Shown here piece by piece: positions 8,331-14,793 of a stretch of DNA of 64,000 nt. This DNA comes from an uncultured Carboxylicivirga sp. (GTDB lineage: Bacteria > Bacteroidota > Bacteroidia > Bacteroidales > Marinilabiliaceae): positions 124,001 through 188,000 of the forward strand of contig CANNEA010000006.1 in NCBI GenBank assembly GCA_947503525.1, read 5' to 3'. A program made the translations under genes and the position numbers. Position 1 is the stretch's first letter; every line of letters starts with the position of its first letter. The notes below the pieces were generated by a model, which was not told where the DNA came from, did not search any database, and saw only the letters and a program-made list of their open reading frames with translations.

Positions 8331-9049
8331 TTTCAGAAAAGACATTTATTCGCTATTACTCTAGTTTTTGGGAACAATTACTTCCTGGCGTTGACCATTA
8401 TGTTAGAATGATTAATTCAGGTCTTAAGGAACGGCTATATAATCCAATCGAAACCGTAGATGTTCCTGCTCGTAGAGCCCTTATTAATGGTATTGCATAT
8501 CATTTGTTTTACAAAATAAACAAGGGCGACCTTAGTCTCGAAAAACTTAAAAAATATAGTTGTAATTCAAGTGAAATTGAAGAAATTCAAAGTAATGAAG
8601 CAAAAAAAATGGCTTCTCTTAATAGTTCTGAAACATTTGGAGATAACATTTCAATAAATGAATTATCAATAATAAAAGACCTTGTCCAACGTCTTGTTGA
8701 TTATTCTAGTGGTAAGCCAGATATTGTCGTATATCCAAAGTTTCAAGGGTGTGGACTTCTTTTTGATTGTTATGGAGATATCCTATATCGCACAATCTTA
8801 GTAGAAGTGAAAGGTGGGAAATCAAACTTTACCCGACAAGATTTGCTTCAAATGCTGACTTATGGTGCGTTAAATTACATATCTGACACCCCTATTGTGA
8901 TTGACAAATTTGAACTTTTGAATATTAGGACAGGATTAAACTGGTATGAGGAAGTTGAAGAAGTTTGCGAAGTTATTGCGGGAGCTTCTTCTGCCGAAGT
9001 TTATTCGGAAATTGTCAATTATATTTCTAATAACTATAGGTCGATATAA
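8327..9049 (+). CDS. PD-(D/E)XK nuclease-like partner of RT1
   Basis: 240 aa with no signal peptide. The N-terminal half is helical (FIRYYSSFWEQLLPGVDHYV). The C-terminal half carries a PD-(D/E)XK-like core: KPDIVVYPKF (Asp132), a strand-turn ending in ILVEVKGGKS (Glu160, Lys162), then a helix with QDLLQMLTYGAL that supplies the Gln/Tyr often seen after the core in RecB/Cas4-like nucleases. All catalytic positions expected of an active enzyme are present. It overlaps RT1 by 4 bases and is followed by an intergenic repeat, so the two genes form a closed unit. Inference: it is the effector or processing nuclease of the RT1 system. I do not recognise a named family, and the assignment rests on motifs only. 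Confidence 0.75.
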   Translation: MISEKTFIRYYSSFWEQLLPGVDHYVRMINSGLKERLYNPIETVDVPARRALINGIAYHLFYKINKGDLSLEKLKKYSCNSSEIEEIQSNEAKKMASLNSSETFGDNISINELSIIKDLVQRLVDYSSGKPDIVVYPKFQGCGLLFDCYGDILYRTILVEVKGGKSNFTRQDLLQMLTYGALNYISDTPIVIDKFELLNIRTGLNWYEEVEEVCEVIAGASSAEVYSEIVNYISNNYRSI

Positions 9050-9056
9050 TTAAAAA

Positions 9057-9190
9057 AGCCCATAACAATGTATAAAAATAATAGCTGGTTGAGTAGTAAA
9101 TTCAAAGGTTGTATTCCATTTCAACTTTCTTGTAGTTTGACAGGAAAGTGCCACGCAGTCGGCTACATATTCTTATATGTGGCCGATAAA
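9057..9190 (+). repeat. Cassette-like intergenic repeat, copy A
   Basis: Starts just after the nuclease-like gene. Shares with 10397-10522 the block TTGACAGG-AAAnnn-CCACGCA-nTC-n-GC (here from 9137) and an upstream TGTATAA-n-GG-n-GTAA region. It ends in a strong hairpin at 9159-9186: TCGGCTACATAT, loop TCTT, ATATGTGGCCGA, giving 12 pairs with one G-U. Elements of this look recur between accessory genes in Bacteroidota and recall integron attC sites, but no integrase gene is present in the window. Confidence 0.65.
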
Positions 9191-9316
9191 GATAATAGGA
9201 TATTAAGAAGATAGAGCTTAAGCTTTTATGAGTATTTAAAAACGAATATTAATTGATTCGTTGAAAAATATTTAAAAATGAATTTATTGCTGATAATAAG
9301 ATAATTAAAACCATTT

Positions 9317-9350
9317 GCTATAATGGCAAGTGACTTATCGTTACAGACAA
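9317..9350 (+). repeat. Solo tail of the palindromic core repeat
   Basis: The sequence TATAATGGCAAGTGACTTAT followed by CGTTACAGACAAG matches 13713-13749 and 18407-18440 almost exactly, where it follows the 36-bp palindromic core. Here the core is absent, so the tail can exist by itself. Confidence 0.7.
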
Positions 9351-9413
9351 GATGGCGGTAATTTAATGACAGTACTAATAAGAGTGAAGATAATAATTTA
9401 TAAACCCTTTAGA

Positions 9414-10124
9414 ATGACAGACTTTGAGAAATACAGTTTAATCGTAAGTGGGGCTGCAGCAATTGGAACTATTATTCTAGCAGTAATAGCAATATTTGGG
9501 AACTGGCTTAAACGACTTTTTATTAAACCCAAAATCGAGATGGTAATAGATAGCTGCAAACCTTATGTTGAATTAGTGAAAGAAAGCAATCCTAACGAAT
9601 CAGATGAAACTTCCTATAAGAAAGTTCATCTTAAAATTACGAATAAGGGAAGACAAACGGCAATTAACTCACAGGTTTTGGTTGAAAAAATATTCAAGAA
9701 GAGAGAAGAAAATCAAACATACTTTTTATATAAATCATTTATTCCATCCAATTTCCTTTGGGTTGACGAAGATAAAAGTAAGCCAATTACTACATCAATA
9801 TCTCATTTTATAGAGGTGTCCAGAATTCAGAAATATCAAGAATTTTCAGGTAATGATGACTCAACTCCATCTAGAAATAGGGATTTGTACAGATTGTGGA
9901 TTTCTGTAGAGAATTCTGCAATAAAAGGTTCTTATCTATTATTAGGGAAAGGAACTTTTTTGATGCCAATTATCTTTTATTCAGATAGTATTAAAAATCC
10001 TCACACAATTTTTATAGAGATATTTTGGAATAGTGATAATTTATCAGAAATGAATGAATCAAATTTCTATGTTAAGTTGTTGAAAAGAAATGAACTTACA
10101 AATGAAGTAAAAGCTGAATTATGA
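9414..10124 (+). CDS. Membrane-anchored protein paired with a SinR/Cas2-like protein
   Basis: 236 aa from ATG 9414 (MTDFEKYSLIV). An upstream in-frame ATG at 9330 would add 28 residues that merely translate a repeat, so I reject it. Near the N-terminus there is one clear transmembrane helix (GAAAIGTIILAVIAIFGNWL) followed by a basic stretch (KRLFIKPK). The remaining ~190 residues look like a beta-rich cytosolic domain (VHLKITNKGRQTAINSQVLV, in the style of an Ig-like fold). I do not recognise the family. The stop overlaps the following start (ATGA), indicating a two-gene unit. N-terminally anchored proteins of this shape are common accessory genes in defence islands, but any function here is inference. 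Confidence 0.75.
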   Translation: MTDFEKYSLIVSGAAAIGTIILAVIAIFGNWLKRLFIKPKIEMVIDSCKPYVELVKESNPNESDETSYKKVHLKITNKGRQTAINSQVLVEKIFKKREENQTYFLYKSFIPSNFLWVDEDKSKPITTSISHFIEVSRIQKYQEFSGNDDSTPSRNRDLYRLWISVENSAIKGSYLLLGKGTFLMPIIFYSDSIKNPHTIFIEIFWNSDNLSEMNESNFYVKLLKRNELTNEVKAEL

Positions 10125-10393
10125 TATATCTAATTACATACGATTTGAAAAAACCAGGTAGAGATTATAATTCATTATATGAAACAATAAAGTCTGCAAC
10201 TAGCTGGTGGCATTATCTTGAATCAACTTGGATTGTACAAACAAATCAAACAGTTAAAGAATGGTCTGATAAAATCAGGAATGTTACAGATACTAATGAT
10301 TCATTTTTGGTTGTCGATATAACGAAACAACCTCGCCAAGGGTGGTTAGACAAAAAAGCTTGGGAATGGATACGTGAGAAAGAAAATTTATAA
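10121..10393 (+). CDS. SinR-like small protein with Cas2/VapD-like look
   Basis: 90 aa. It opens with MIYLITYDLKKPGRDYNSLY and continues SWWHYLESTWIVQTNQT, then SFLVVDITKQPRQGW. This beta-strand, YDL, amphipathic helix, WWHYL...TWIV pattern is that of the short proteins annotated as SinR family (unrelated to Bacillus SinR), which share a ferredoxin-like fold with Cas2 and VapD. The conserved Asp after the first strand (YDL) is where Cas2-type nucleases hold their metal-binding Asp. It overlaps the upstream membrane-protein gene by 4 bases. Nuclease or toxin activity is possible from fold similarity but not shown. No adaptive-immunity gene (Cas1) is nearby. Confidence 0.75.
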   Translation: MIYLITYDLKKPGRDYNSLYETIKSATSWWHYLESTWIVQTNQTVKEWSDKIRNVTDTNDSFLVVDITKQPRQGWLDKKAWEWIREKENL

Positions 10394-10396
10394 GAA

Positions 10397-10522
10397 AAAC
10401 TACCTCCAATACTTTGTATAAGTAATGGCAGGCAATGTGGTAACTATCAAGGTTTGTAGCCCGCTCAAATTGCACATCGGCTTGACAGGTAAATACCACG
10501 CAATCTGCCACTACTTATACAA
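10397..10522 (+). repeat. Cassette-like intergenic repeat, copy B
   Basis: Follows the SinR-like gene. Its outer arms TTGTATAAGTAATGGCAG (10414-10431) and CTGCCACTACTTATACAA (10505-10522) are complementary over 18 positions with one mismatch, and the pairing continues inward through GTGGTA/TACCAC. The inner block TTGACAGG-TAAATA-CCACGCA (from 10482) is shared with copy A. Such a long imperfect stem with a structured interior is what a folded single-strand recombination site looks like; the resemblance is structural only. Confidence 0.75.
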
Positions 10523-10594
10523 TTTACCATTTTGTTTCATGCAAGAAGAGACCGTGTAACAAGTTAACGACCTAAAAATAAATGCCAACGCACA

Positions 10595-10652
10595 TTTGGC
10601 ACATTTGCAAGCCCAGCCCACATACTATTCCTTAGCTTGCAAAAGAGCCAAA
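10595..10652 (+). repeat. 18-bp inverted repeat immediately before RT2
   Basis: Arms TTTGGCACATTTGCAAGC (10595-10612) and GCTTGCAAAAGAGCCAAA (10635-10652) pair at 16 of 18 positions around a 22-nt loop. It ends 34 bases before the RT2 start and would form a stable hairpin in the RT2 leader RNA. A related, less symmetric element (GCAAGCCCA ... TTTGCAAAAGAGC) occurs at 18562-18597, so it could equally be a dispersed intergenic repeat. Confidence 0.7.
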
Positions 10653-10686
10653 TTTTTGCCGACGCAAAATAGAGAATTGATATAAT

Positions 10687-12048
10687 ATGAGTGATACTTT
10701 TTTTACAGAGAGTAATTTGACTAAGATTTTTGATGATAGAATCAAGAAGAAGAGCTTTAAAGGTATTGACAAGATTAGACCGACTCAATTTGAGAAAAAC
10801 AAAGATGTTGAAATAAAACGAATAGCAGAAAGATATAAAAATGAAGAATACAACTTCATTCCTTATTTGGAAATTTTAAGAACTAAGGGAAGGAATAAAG
10901 TTCCAAGAATGATTTCATCACCAACTGTAAGAGATAAAATTACGCTAACAGCATTAAAAGAATACTTACACAAACAATTTCCTGAAAGTGTGCCTAATAA
11001 ACTAGCTAATTGTGTTGTTAGAGAGTTAAAAGAAAAAATTGATTCTGAAAATTTTAAATTCTATTATCGCACTGATATAAAGGCGTTTTATGATGAGATA
11101 AACAGAACGAAATTACTCAACTTATTAACTGAAAAGATTTCAAATCCAAAAACTTTAAATGTCTTAAAAAGTTCAATCGAGAATATTACTATTCCCCATA
11201 ATGAGTCTAAAAAAAATAGTGATAATTATACCACAATAAAAGGAATACCTCAAGGTTTACCAATTTCTAATATTTTAGCTCAGATATATTTAGGGAAAAT
11301 AGATAATCATTTTTTGAAAAATGAATTCTGCTATTTCAGGTTTGTCGATGATATCATTATTTTAACTAGGTATAAACCATATTTGACAAGTTTCCGATTA
11401 AAGTTTATGTTATCCCATTTAGGCTTGAAACTAAATAAAGATAAATCTCAAATAGGAAATATTTCTACTCCATTTAGTTTTTTAGGTTATCATTTTAAAG
11501 GTGCGAAACTAACACTTAGTGAAAAACAAATAAGCAAATTTATCACAAGAATATCTGGTAAGTTTACTTGGTTTAAAAGAGGTATTGAAAATCCTGAATC
11601 CAGACCTGAATGGTTAATTAAAAATGTTGACTTATTTAAGGAATCCTTCATTAGTGAATTGAATGAAAAGATTACTGGAGCTAAAGCAGGTAAAAAGAGA
11701 TATGGATGGCTATTTTATTTTATTGAAATTGATGATTTAACTCTTTTGTATCGAATTGATGACATCATTAGAAATCAATTCAAGAGCTTAGATGATTTTG
11801 GTAAAAGACCTCCAAAAGAATTGAAAAGCATCGTTAAGGCTTATTTTAACATTAAATACAAGAATGGTAAAAAGTATATTCATAATTACAATCATTATGA
11901 AACAACTGCGCAGAAGAGAAAGTTTTTAGTGAGCCGGGGAAAATTGAATCCATCTGGCGCATATTCAAAAGAACAAATTGAAAGAGCATTTGAAAAATAT
12001 AAAAATAAACGAATTAGTATTTTAGACAAAGATATTGGATATTATTGA
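10687..12048 (+). CDS. Reverse transcriptase (RT2) of an RT-SLATT module
   Basis: 453 aa. The N-terminus has the intron-like opening FKGIDKIRPTQFEKN (24-38) and KVPRMISSPTVRDKI (71-85). Palm motifs: A, TDIKAFYD (129-136); B, GIPQGLPISNILA (186-198); C, FRFVDD (217-222); D, GLKLNKDKS (246-254); E, FSFLGYHF (263-270). The catalytic Asp residues are all present. The ~180-residue basic helical C-terminus (for example TAQKRKFLVSRGKLNP) has no maturase HNH or other known domain. The RT has no retron-type VTG signature that I can see, so an unknown-group defence RT is the best fit. Its stop codon lies inside the left arm of a 12-bp inverted repeat enclosing the structured element at 12047-12163, and a SLATT-like effector gene follows. 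No such RNA partner is visible for RT1. Confidence 0.9.
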   Translation: MSDTFFTESNLTKIFDDRIKKKSFKGIDKIRPTQFEKNKDVEIKRIAERYKNEEYNFIPYLEILRTKGRNKVPRMISSPTVRDKITLTALKEYLHKQFPESVPNKLANCVVRELKEKIDSENFKFYYRTDIKAFYDEINRTKLLNLLTEKISNPKTLNVLKSSIENITIPHNESKKNSDNYTTIKGIPQGLPISNILAQIYLGKIDNHFLKNEFCYFRFVDDIIILTRYKPYLTSFRLKFMLSHLGLKLNKDKSQIGNISTPFSFLGYHFKGAKLTLSEKQISKFITRISGKFTWFKRGIENPESRPEWLIKNVDLFKESFISELNEKITGAKAGKKRYGWLFYFIEIDDLTLLYRIDDIIRNQFKSLDDFGKRPPKELKSIVKAYFNIKYKNGKKYIHNYNHYETTAQKRKFLVSRGKLNPSGAYSKEQIERAFEKYKNKRISILDKDIGYY

Positions 12049-12163
12049 TGGCTGCCTTCTTCTTTTGAAGAGACCTTGCTTGTAAGGTAATTTTAAACTA
12101 TTACCCATATCAAATGGGTTTTTAATCCCAACGGATAAATTATTATAATTTAAGGCAGCCATC
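12047..12163 (+). ncRNA. Candidate structured RNA between RT2 and the SLATT gene
   Basis: The ends are perfectly complementary over 12 bp: GATGGCTGCCTT (12047-12058, overlapping the RT2 stop) and AAGGCAGCCATC (12152-12163), followed by TTTTTTT (12164-12170). Inside are three small hairpins: TCTTC/GAAGA with a TTTT loop (12058-12071), ACCTT/AAGGT (12073-12088) and ACCCAT/ATGGGT (12103-12119), then a single-stranded AT-rich stretch. A simple terminator would not need a 93-nt loop holding three hairpins. The layout recalls the end-paired template RNAs of retrons and some defence RTs, though these normally lie upstream of the RT. The U-tract could define a 3' end. RNA status is inferred from structure; no expression evidence. 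Confidence 0.55.
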
Positions 12164-12181
12164 TTTTTTTAAATCAACTTT

Positions 12182-12790
12182 ATGAAAGAGAATTTTATAA
12201 GAGCAACATATCAACAAATTTGGAAAACCCGAGGAGCGAGGTTTGTTGCACATGCAAATTATTTAAAGCAAAATAAATCTTCAAGTTTTACAATTGCTAT
12301 TCTATCAGCTTATGTAATTATAATGAGTCTCTTCTTTATTAGTCCTTCGTTAGGTGCTAAAATAGATAACGGAGACTTAAGCTTAATTACTCTTGCAGCA
12401 TCTCTATTAACCCTAATCTTTAGCCAAATTGAAAGTTCAAAAGATTATAAATTGAAAGCTGAAAAGTTGCATCAAAACGCTATGGAATTATCTGATATTT
12501 ATCATGAAAGTCAGGCATTGTTATTTTCTGACGATGATTTGAATAATAGATATAAAGATGCTCAAGTAATTTCAAAAAGATACAATTCAATCATTCAGAA
12601 ATGTGACGAGAATCATAATGATTACGATTACAGATGGTTTTTAGCGACAAACTGGAGAGATGAAAATATTAATTTGACAAAGGGACAAGCAAATTGGAGT
12701 ATGTTTTGTATTGGACTAAGAATAAGGTATTATTATGCATTATGGATTCTGACTCCTTTAGTTCTATTTTTAATTTTGACTTGTTATTGA
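12182..12790 (+). CDS. SLATT-like membrane effector protein
   Basis: 202 aa. An amphipathic basic N-terminus (FIRATYQQIWKTRGARFVAH) leads to two adjacent membrane helices (about 35-55, FTIAILSAYVIIMSLFFI, and 64-82, GDLSLITLAASLLTLIF). A long cytosolic helical segment with YHESQALLFSDDDLNNRYK follows, and a third hydrophobic helix closes the protein (184-201). This is the organisation of SLATT proteins, proposed pore-forming effectors of nucleotide-dependent conflict systems; some SLATT families are known from comparative genomics to pair with reverse transcriptases. Placement right after RT2 and the structured element supports that. Inferred action: membrane permeabilisation once RT2 senses infection. 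It starts 11 bases after the T-tract of the upstream element. Confidence 0.8.
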   Translation: MKENFIRATYQQIWKTRGARFVAHANYLKQNKSSSFTIAILSAYVIIMSLFFISPSLGAKIDNGDLSLITLAASLLTLIFSQIESSKDYKLKAEKLHQNAMELSDIYHESQALLFSDDDLNNRYKDAQVISKRYNSIIQKCDENHNDYDYRWFLATNWRDENINLTKGQANWSMFCIGLRIRYYYALWILTPLVLFLILTCY

Positions 12791-12835
12791 TGCCAACCCT
12801 TCGCAACAATACCCATTGCCAAGTCGCCCCCCGGT

Positions 12836-12871
12836 CAGCGAAGTGCAATAGCTATCGTACTGCAAATCGCT
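12836..12871 (+). repeat. Palindromic core repeat, copy 1
   Basis: 36-bp element beginning CAGCGAAGTG and ending TGCAAATCGCT. Its arms AGCGA/TCGCT enclose a near-palindrome centred on ATAGCTAT. It lies between the SLATT and NERD genes; neither of the two tail sequences found with other copies follows it. Confidence 0.8.
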
Positions 12872-12882
12872 AGTGGTGAAGC

Positions 12883-13650
12883 ATGGTAAAATTAATTTAC
12901 AGGAGTATAAATACAACAATGGAAATTTGGAAATATATTAGCGAAAACAATGAGTTGATTCTATGGCTGGCCATCGGATTACTTACGCTAATGATTTTCA
13001 TTCGCATATACAGGAAAATACGAGATTTAAAATTACTAAGATCGGTTACTTCAACGGGAAGAGGAACAAAAACGGAAAGGACATTAATTTTAAAATTATT
13101 AAAGAAAGGGATTCCATCACAAACCATATTTCATGACCTATGTATTGAAAAAGGCAACGGTAAGTTTGCTCAGCTTGATGTGGTGGTGGCAACTACTGAA
13201 GGAATAATTGTATTTGAAGTTAAGGATTACAGTGGTTGGATTTTTGGTAATGGTAATTATTCGCACTGGACGCAAGTATTGGCTTATGGCAATAGAAAAT
13301 ATCGTTTCTATAATCCTATCAAACAAAACCAAAACCATATAGCAACGCTTAAAAAGCAGCTTAGGCAATTTAATAATATTCCTTTTTACTCCATCATTGC
13401 CTTTTATGGCGATTGTGAGTTAAAGGAAATAAACTATATCCCCAGGGAAACTTACCTTGTAAAGCCATCTCGAATTATGGAGGTACTAAAGTTGATCAAG
13501 AAGGATAATCCTCCTGCTCCATATACCAATAAAAAGGAAGTGGTTAATATGCTGAAGCAAGCGGTGCAAAATGGAGATATTATTAATAATCAGGAAAAAC
13601 ATATTGAAAATATTAAAGATATGGTAGGCAAGCACAGGATCTTTGATTGA
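12883..13650 (+). CDS. NERD-domain membrane-anchored protein
   Basis: 255 aa. One N-terminal transmembrane helix (LILWLAIGLLTLMIFIRIY) is followed by a NERD (nuclease-related) domain: GRGTKTERTLILKLL, FAQLDVVVATTEGIIVFEVKDYSGWIFG, then a basic stretch (YGNRKYRFYNPIKQN) with the Gln-Asn-x-x-His pattern (NQNHIATLK). LDVVV...VFEVKDY gives the Asp and Glu-x-Lys of the PD-(D/E)XK-related active site, so the catalytic triad is present. The start is either ATG 12883 or ATG 12919 (MEIWKYISEN), the latter placing the TM helix closer to the N-terminus as in homologues. NERD proteins are frequent in defence islands. It is separated from the SLATT gene by a copy of the palindromic repeat, so it is probably an independent unit. 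Confidence 0.8.
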   Translation: MVKLIYRSINTTMEIWKYISENNELILWLAIGLLTLMIFIRIYRKIRDLKLLRSVTSTGRGTKTERTLILKLLKKGIPSQTIFHDLCIEKGNGKFAQLDVVVATTEGIIVFEVKDYSGWIFGNGNYSHWTQVLAYGNRKYRFYNPIKQNQNHIATLKKQLRQFNNIPFYSIIAFYGDCELKEINYIPRETYLVKPSRIMEVLKLIKKDNPPAPYTNKKEVVNMLKQAVQNGDIINNQEKHIENIKDMVGKHRIFD

Positions 13651-13674
13651 TAATTAGTATGGATTAGCCCAGCT

Positions 13675-13762
13675 CAGTGAAGTGCGATAGCAATCGTACT
13701 GCAAATCGCTATAATGGATATAATGGCAAGTGACTTATAGTTACAGACAAGTTGTACAGCAT
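13675..13762 (+). repeat. Palindromic core repeat, copy 2, with ATAATGG tail
   Basis: 36-bp core (CAGTGAAGTGCGATAGCAAT...) followed by the tail TATAATGGCAAGTGACTTAT...TTACAGACAAGTTGTACAGC. Copy 4 at 18365-18450 has the same core-tail order. It sits between the NERD gene and a lipoprotein gene. Confidence 0.85.
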
Positions 13763-13815
13763 TCCCCACAATATGTATAAAATCAGGATTAAACTCTTAA
13801 ACTCAAACTAAAAAC

Positions 13816-14517
13816 ATGAAGAACTTTATTATTTTGATAATCGCATTTGGGCTATTGTCATGTGCAAAAAAAACAGATAAAGAACTACTTATATCATTAA
13901 GAGCACAATTAGAATCCATAAAGTCATGCAATTATGATTTAGTTCATCATATGGAAAGACTAAATAGTGATAGAGTGGAGAATTATGGTCAACATGAGGT
14001 TATCCATTGTGAAATTGCAGATTCAATTTTTGGATATAAGTGGTCAAAATTAGGTGAGTATGGATCTATGTATTATGATGGTTTAAATATTGTTCAATTA
14101 TTTCCCGAACAAAAAGAAGCGTGGTGCGACACAATTAAATATATATCATGCCCTATGCCAATAAGTCCAGGAATAATTCAAGTTAAGTCATTGATTAATT
14201 ATTCAGTAGAAAATATTAACCATACCCCGTTTGAAGTTGTGCATATTGGTGATACCATTTTGTTTAAGTTTAGATTTGATAATCTTAGTATCGGTTTTAT
14301 GAGCTTGACTCCATTTCATAATGAATCAAATGACACAACGGTTTGTGAACTATACGTGAGCAAAAACCTTGAACTTCTTAGGTTTGAGCATAAGACAAAA
14401 AATCAAATTGTTTCCAATTCATTTATCAACTTTAAAAAAATAGACCAGGAAAATAAAGACTTTAATGCTTTAGAAAAAATACCTACAGACTTTAAAAGAA
14501 AGCCCATATATAATTGA
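13816..14517 (+). CDS. Uncharacterised lipoprotein
   Basis: 233 aa. MKNFIILIIAFGLLSCAKK is a lipoprotein signal with the lipobox LLSC and Cys16. The mature part starts with a charged helix (DKELLISLRAQLESIK) and continues with beta-strand-like segments (VVHIGDTILFKFRFDNLSIG, TTVCELYVSKNLELLRFEHK), similar in character to outer-membrane lipoprotein-sorting (LolA/LolB-like) or hypothetical beta-rich lipoproteins. I do not recognise a family. It is a single gene bounded by repeat elements on both sides, like most genes of this accessory stretch. Confidence 0.75.
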   Translation: MKNFIILIIAFGLLSCAKKTDKELLISLRAQLESIKSCNYDLVHHMERLNSDRVENYGQHEVIHCEIADSIFGYKWSKLGEYGSMYYDGLNIVQLFPEQKEAWCDTIKYISCPMPISPGIIQVKSLINYSVENINHTPFEVVHIGDTILFKFRFDNLSIGFMSLTPFHNESNDTTVCELYVSKNLELLRFEHKTKNQIVSNSFINFKKIDQENKDFNALEKIPTDFKRKPIYN

Positions 14518-14539
14518 TATAAAAACGCTGTACATCACG

Positions 14540-14640
14540 CTACCCTAGCGTATTTCGGGTTTCGCAGTACTTTGGTAAGTCCTTAACTTCGGCAATCATC
14601 GCCAAATCTTTGATTTATGAACATTTTATTAGTTTTATAA
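14540..14640 (+). repeat. Cassette-like intergenic element
   Basis: After the lipoprotein gene the sequence ACGCTACCCTAGCGTATTTC followed by GGGTTTCGCAGTAC and TTCGGCAATCATCGCCAAAT contains a CGCTA...TAGCG hairpin. It has the look of the other boundary elements here, but I see only one copy in the window. No gene in this gap. Confidence 0.35.
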
Positions 14641-14793
14641 GGTATTCATGTTTTTCAATTATGAACAAGTGTAGTTTTTTTGTGGTGTTCATGAACTATC
14701 GTTTGGCTAAAAAAGAATAAGTTAAACCAATGAGAATCATTAAGGCATAAATAAGGGCATGATAAGGCCTCTAAAAGATTAAAAGCTTCAGCT

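Larger units (their letters stand above)
9050..9413. other. Intergenic stretch with two repeat elements
   Basis: Holds the ~130-bp repeat copy A (9057-9190) and a stand-alone copy (9317-9350) of the tail sequence ATAATGGCAAGTGACTTATC, which elsewhere follows the palindromic core repeat. An open frame begins at 9330, but its first residues translate the repeat; the real gene start is taken at 9414. No other content seen. Confidence 0.6.

Noticed and set aside
9159-9186. Hairpin after the nuclease-like gene as a retron-like RNA of RT1
   Set aside because: It is part of a repeat also found after the SinR-like gene, without an RT as immediate neighbour, so it is better explained as an intergenic element.
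9330-9413. Extended start for the membrane protein of the SinR pair
   Set aside because: The 28 extra residues translate a dispersed repeat copy and break the expected N-terminal TM topology.
10121-10393. Cas2 of a CRISPR system
   Set aside because: There is no Cas1, effector gene or repeat-spacer array in the window; the sequence fits the stand-alone SinR family.
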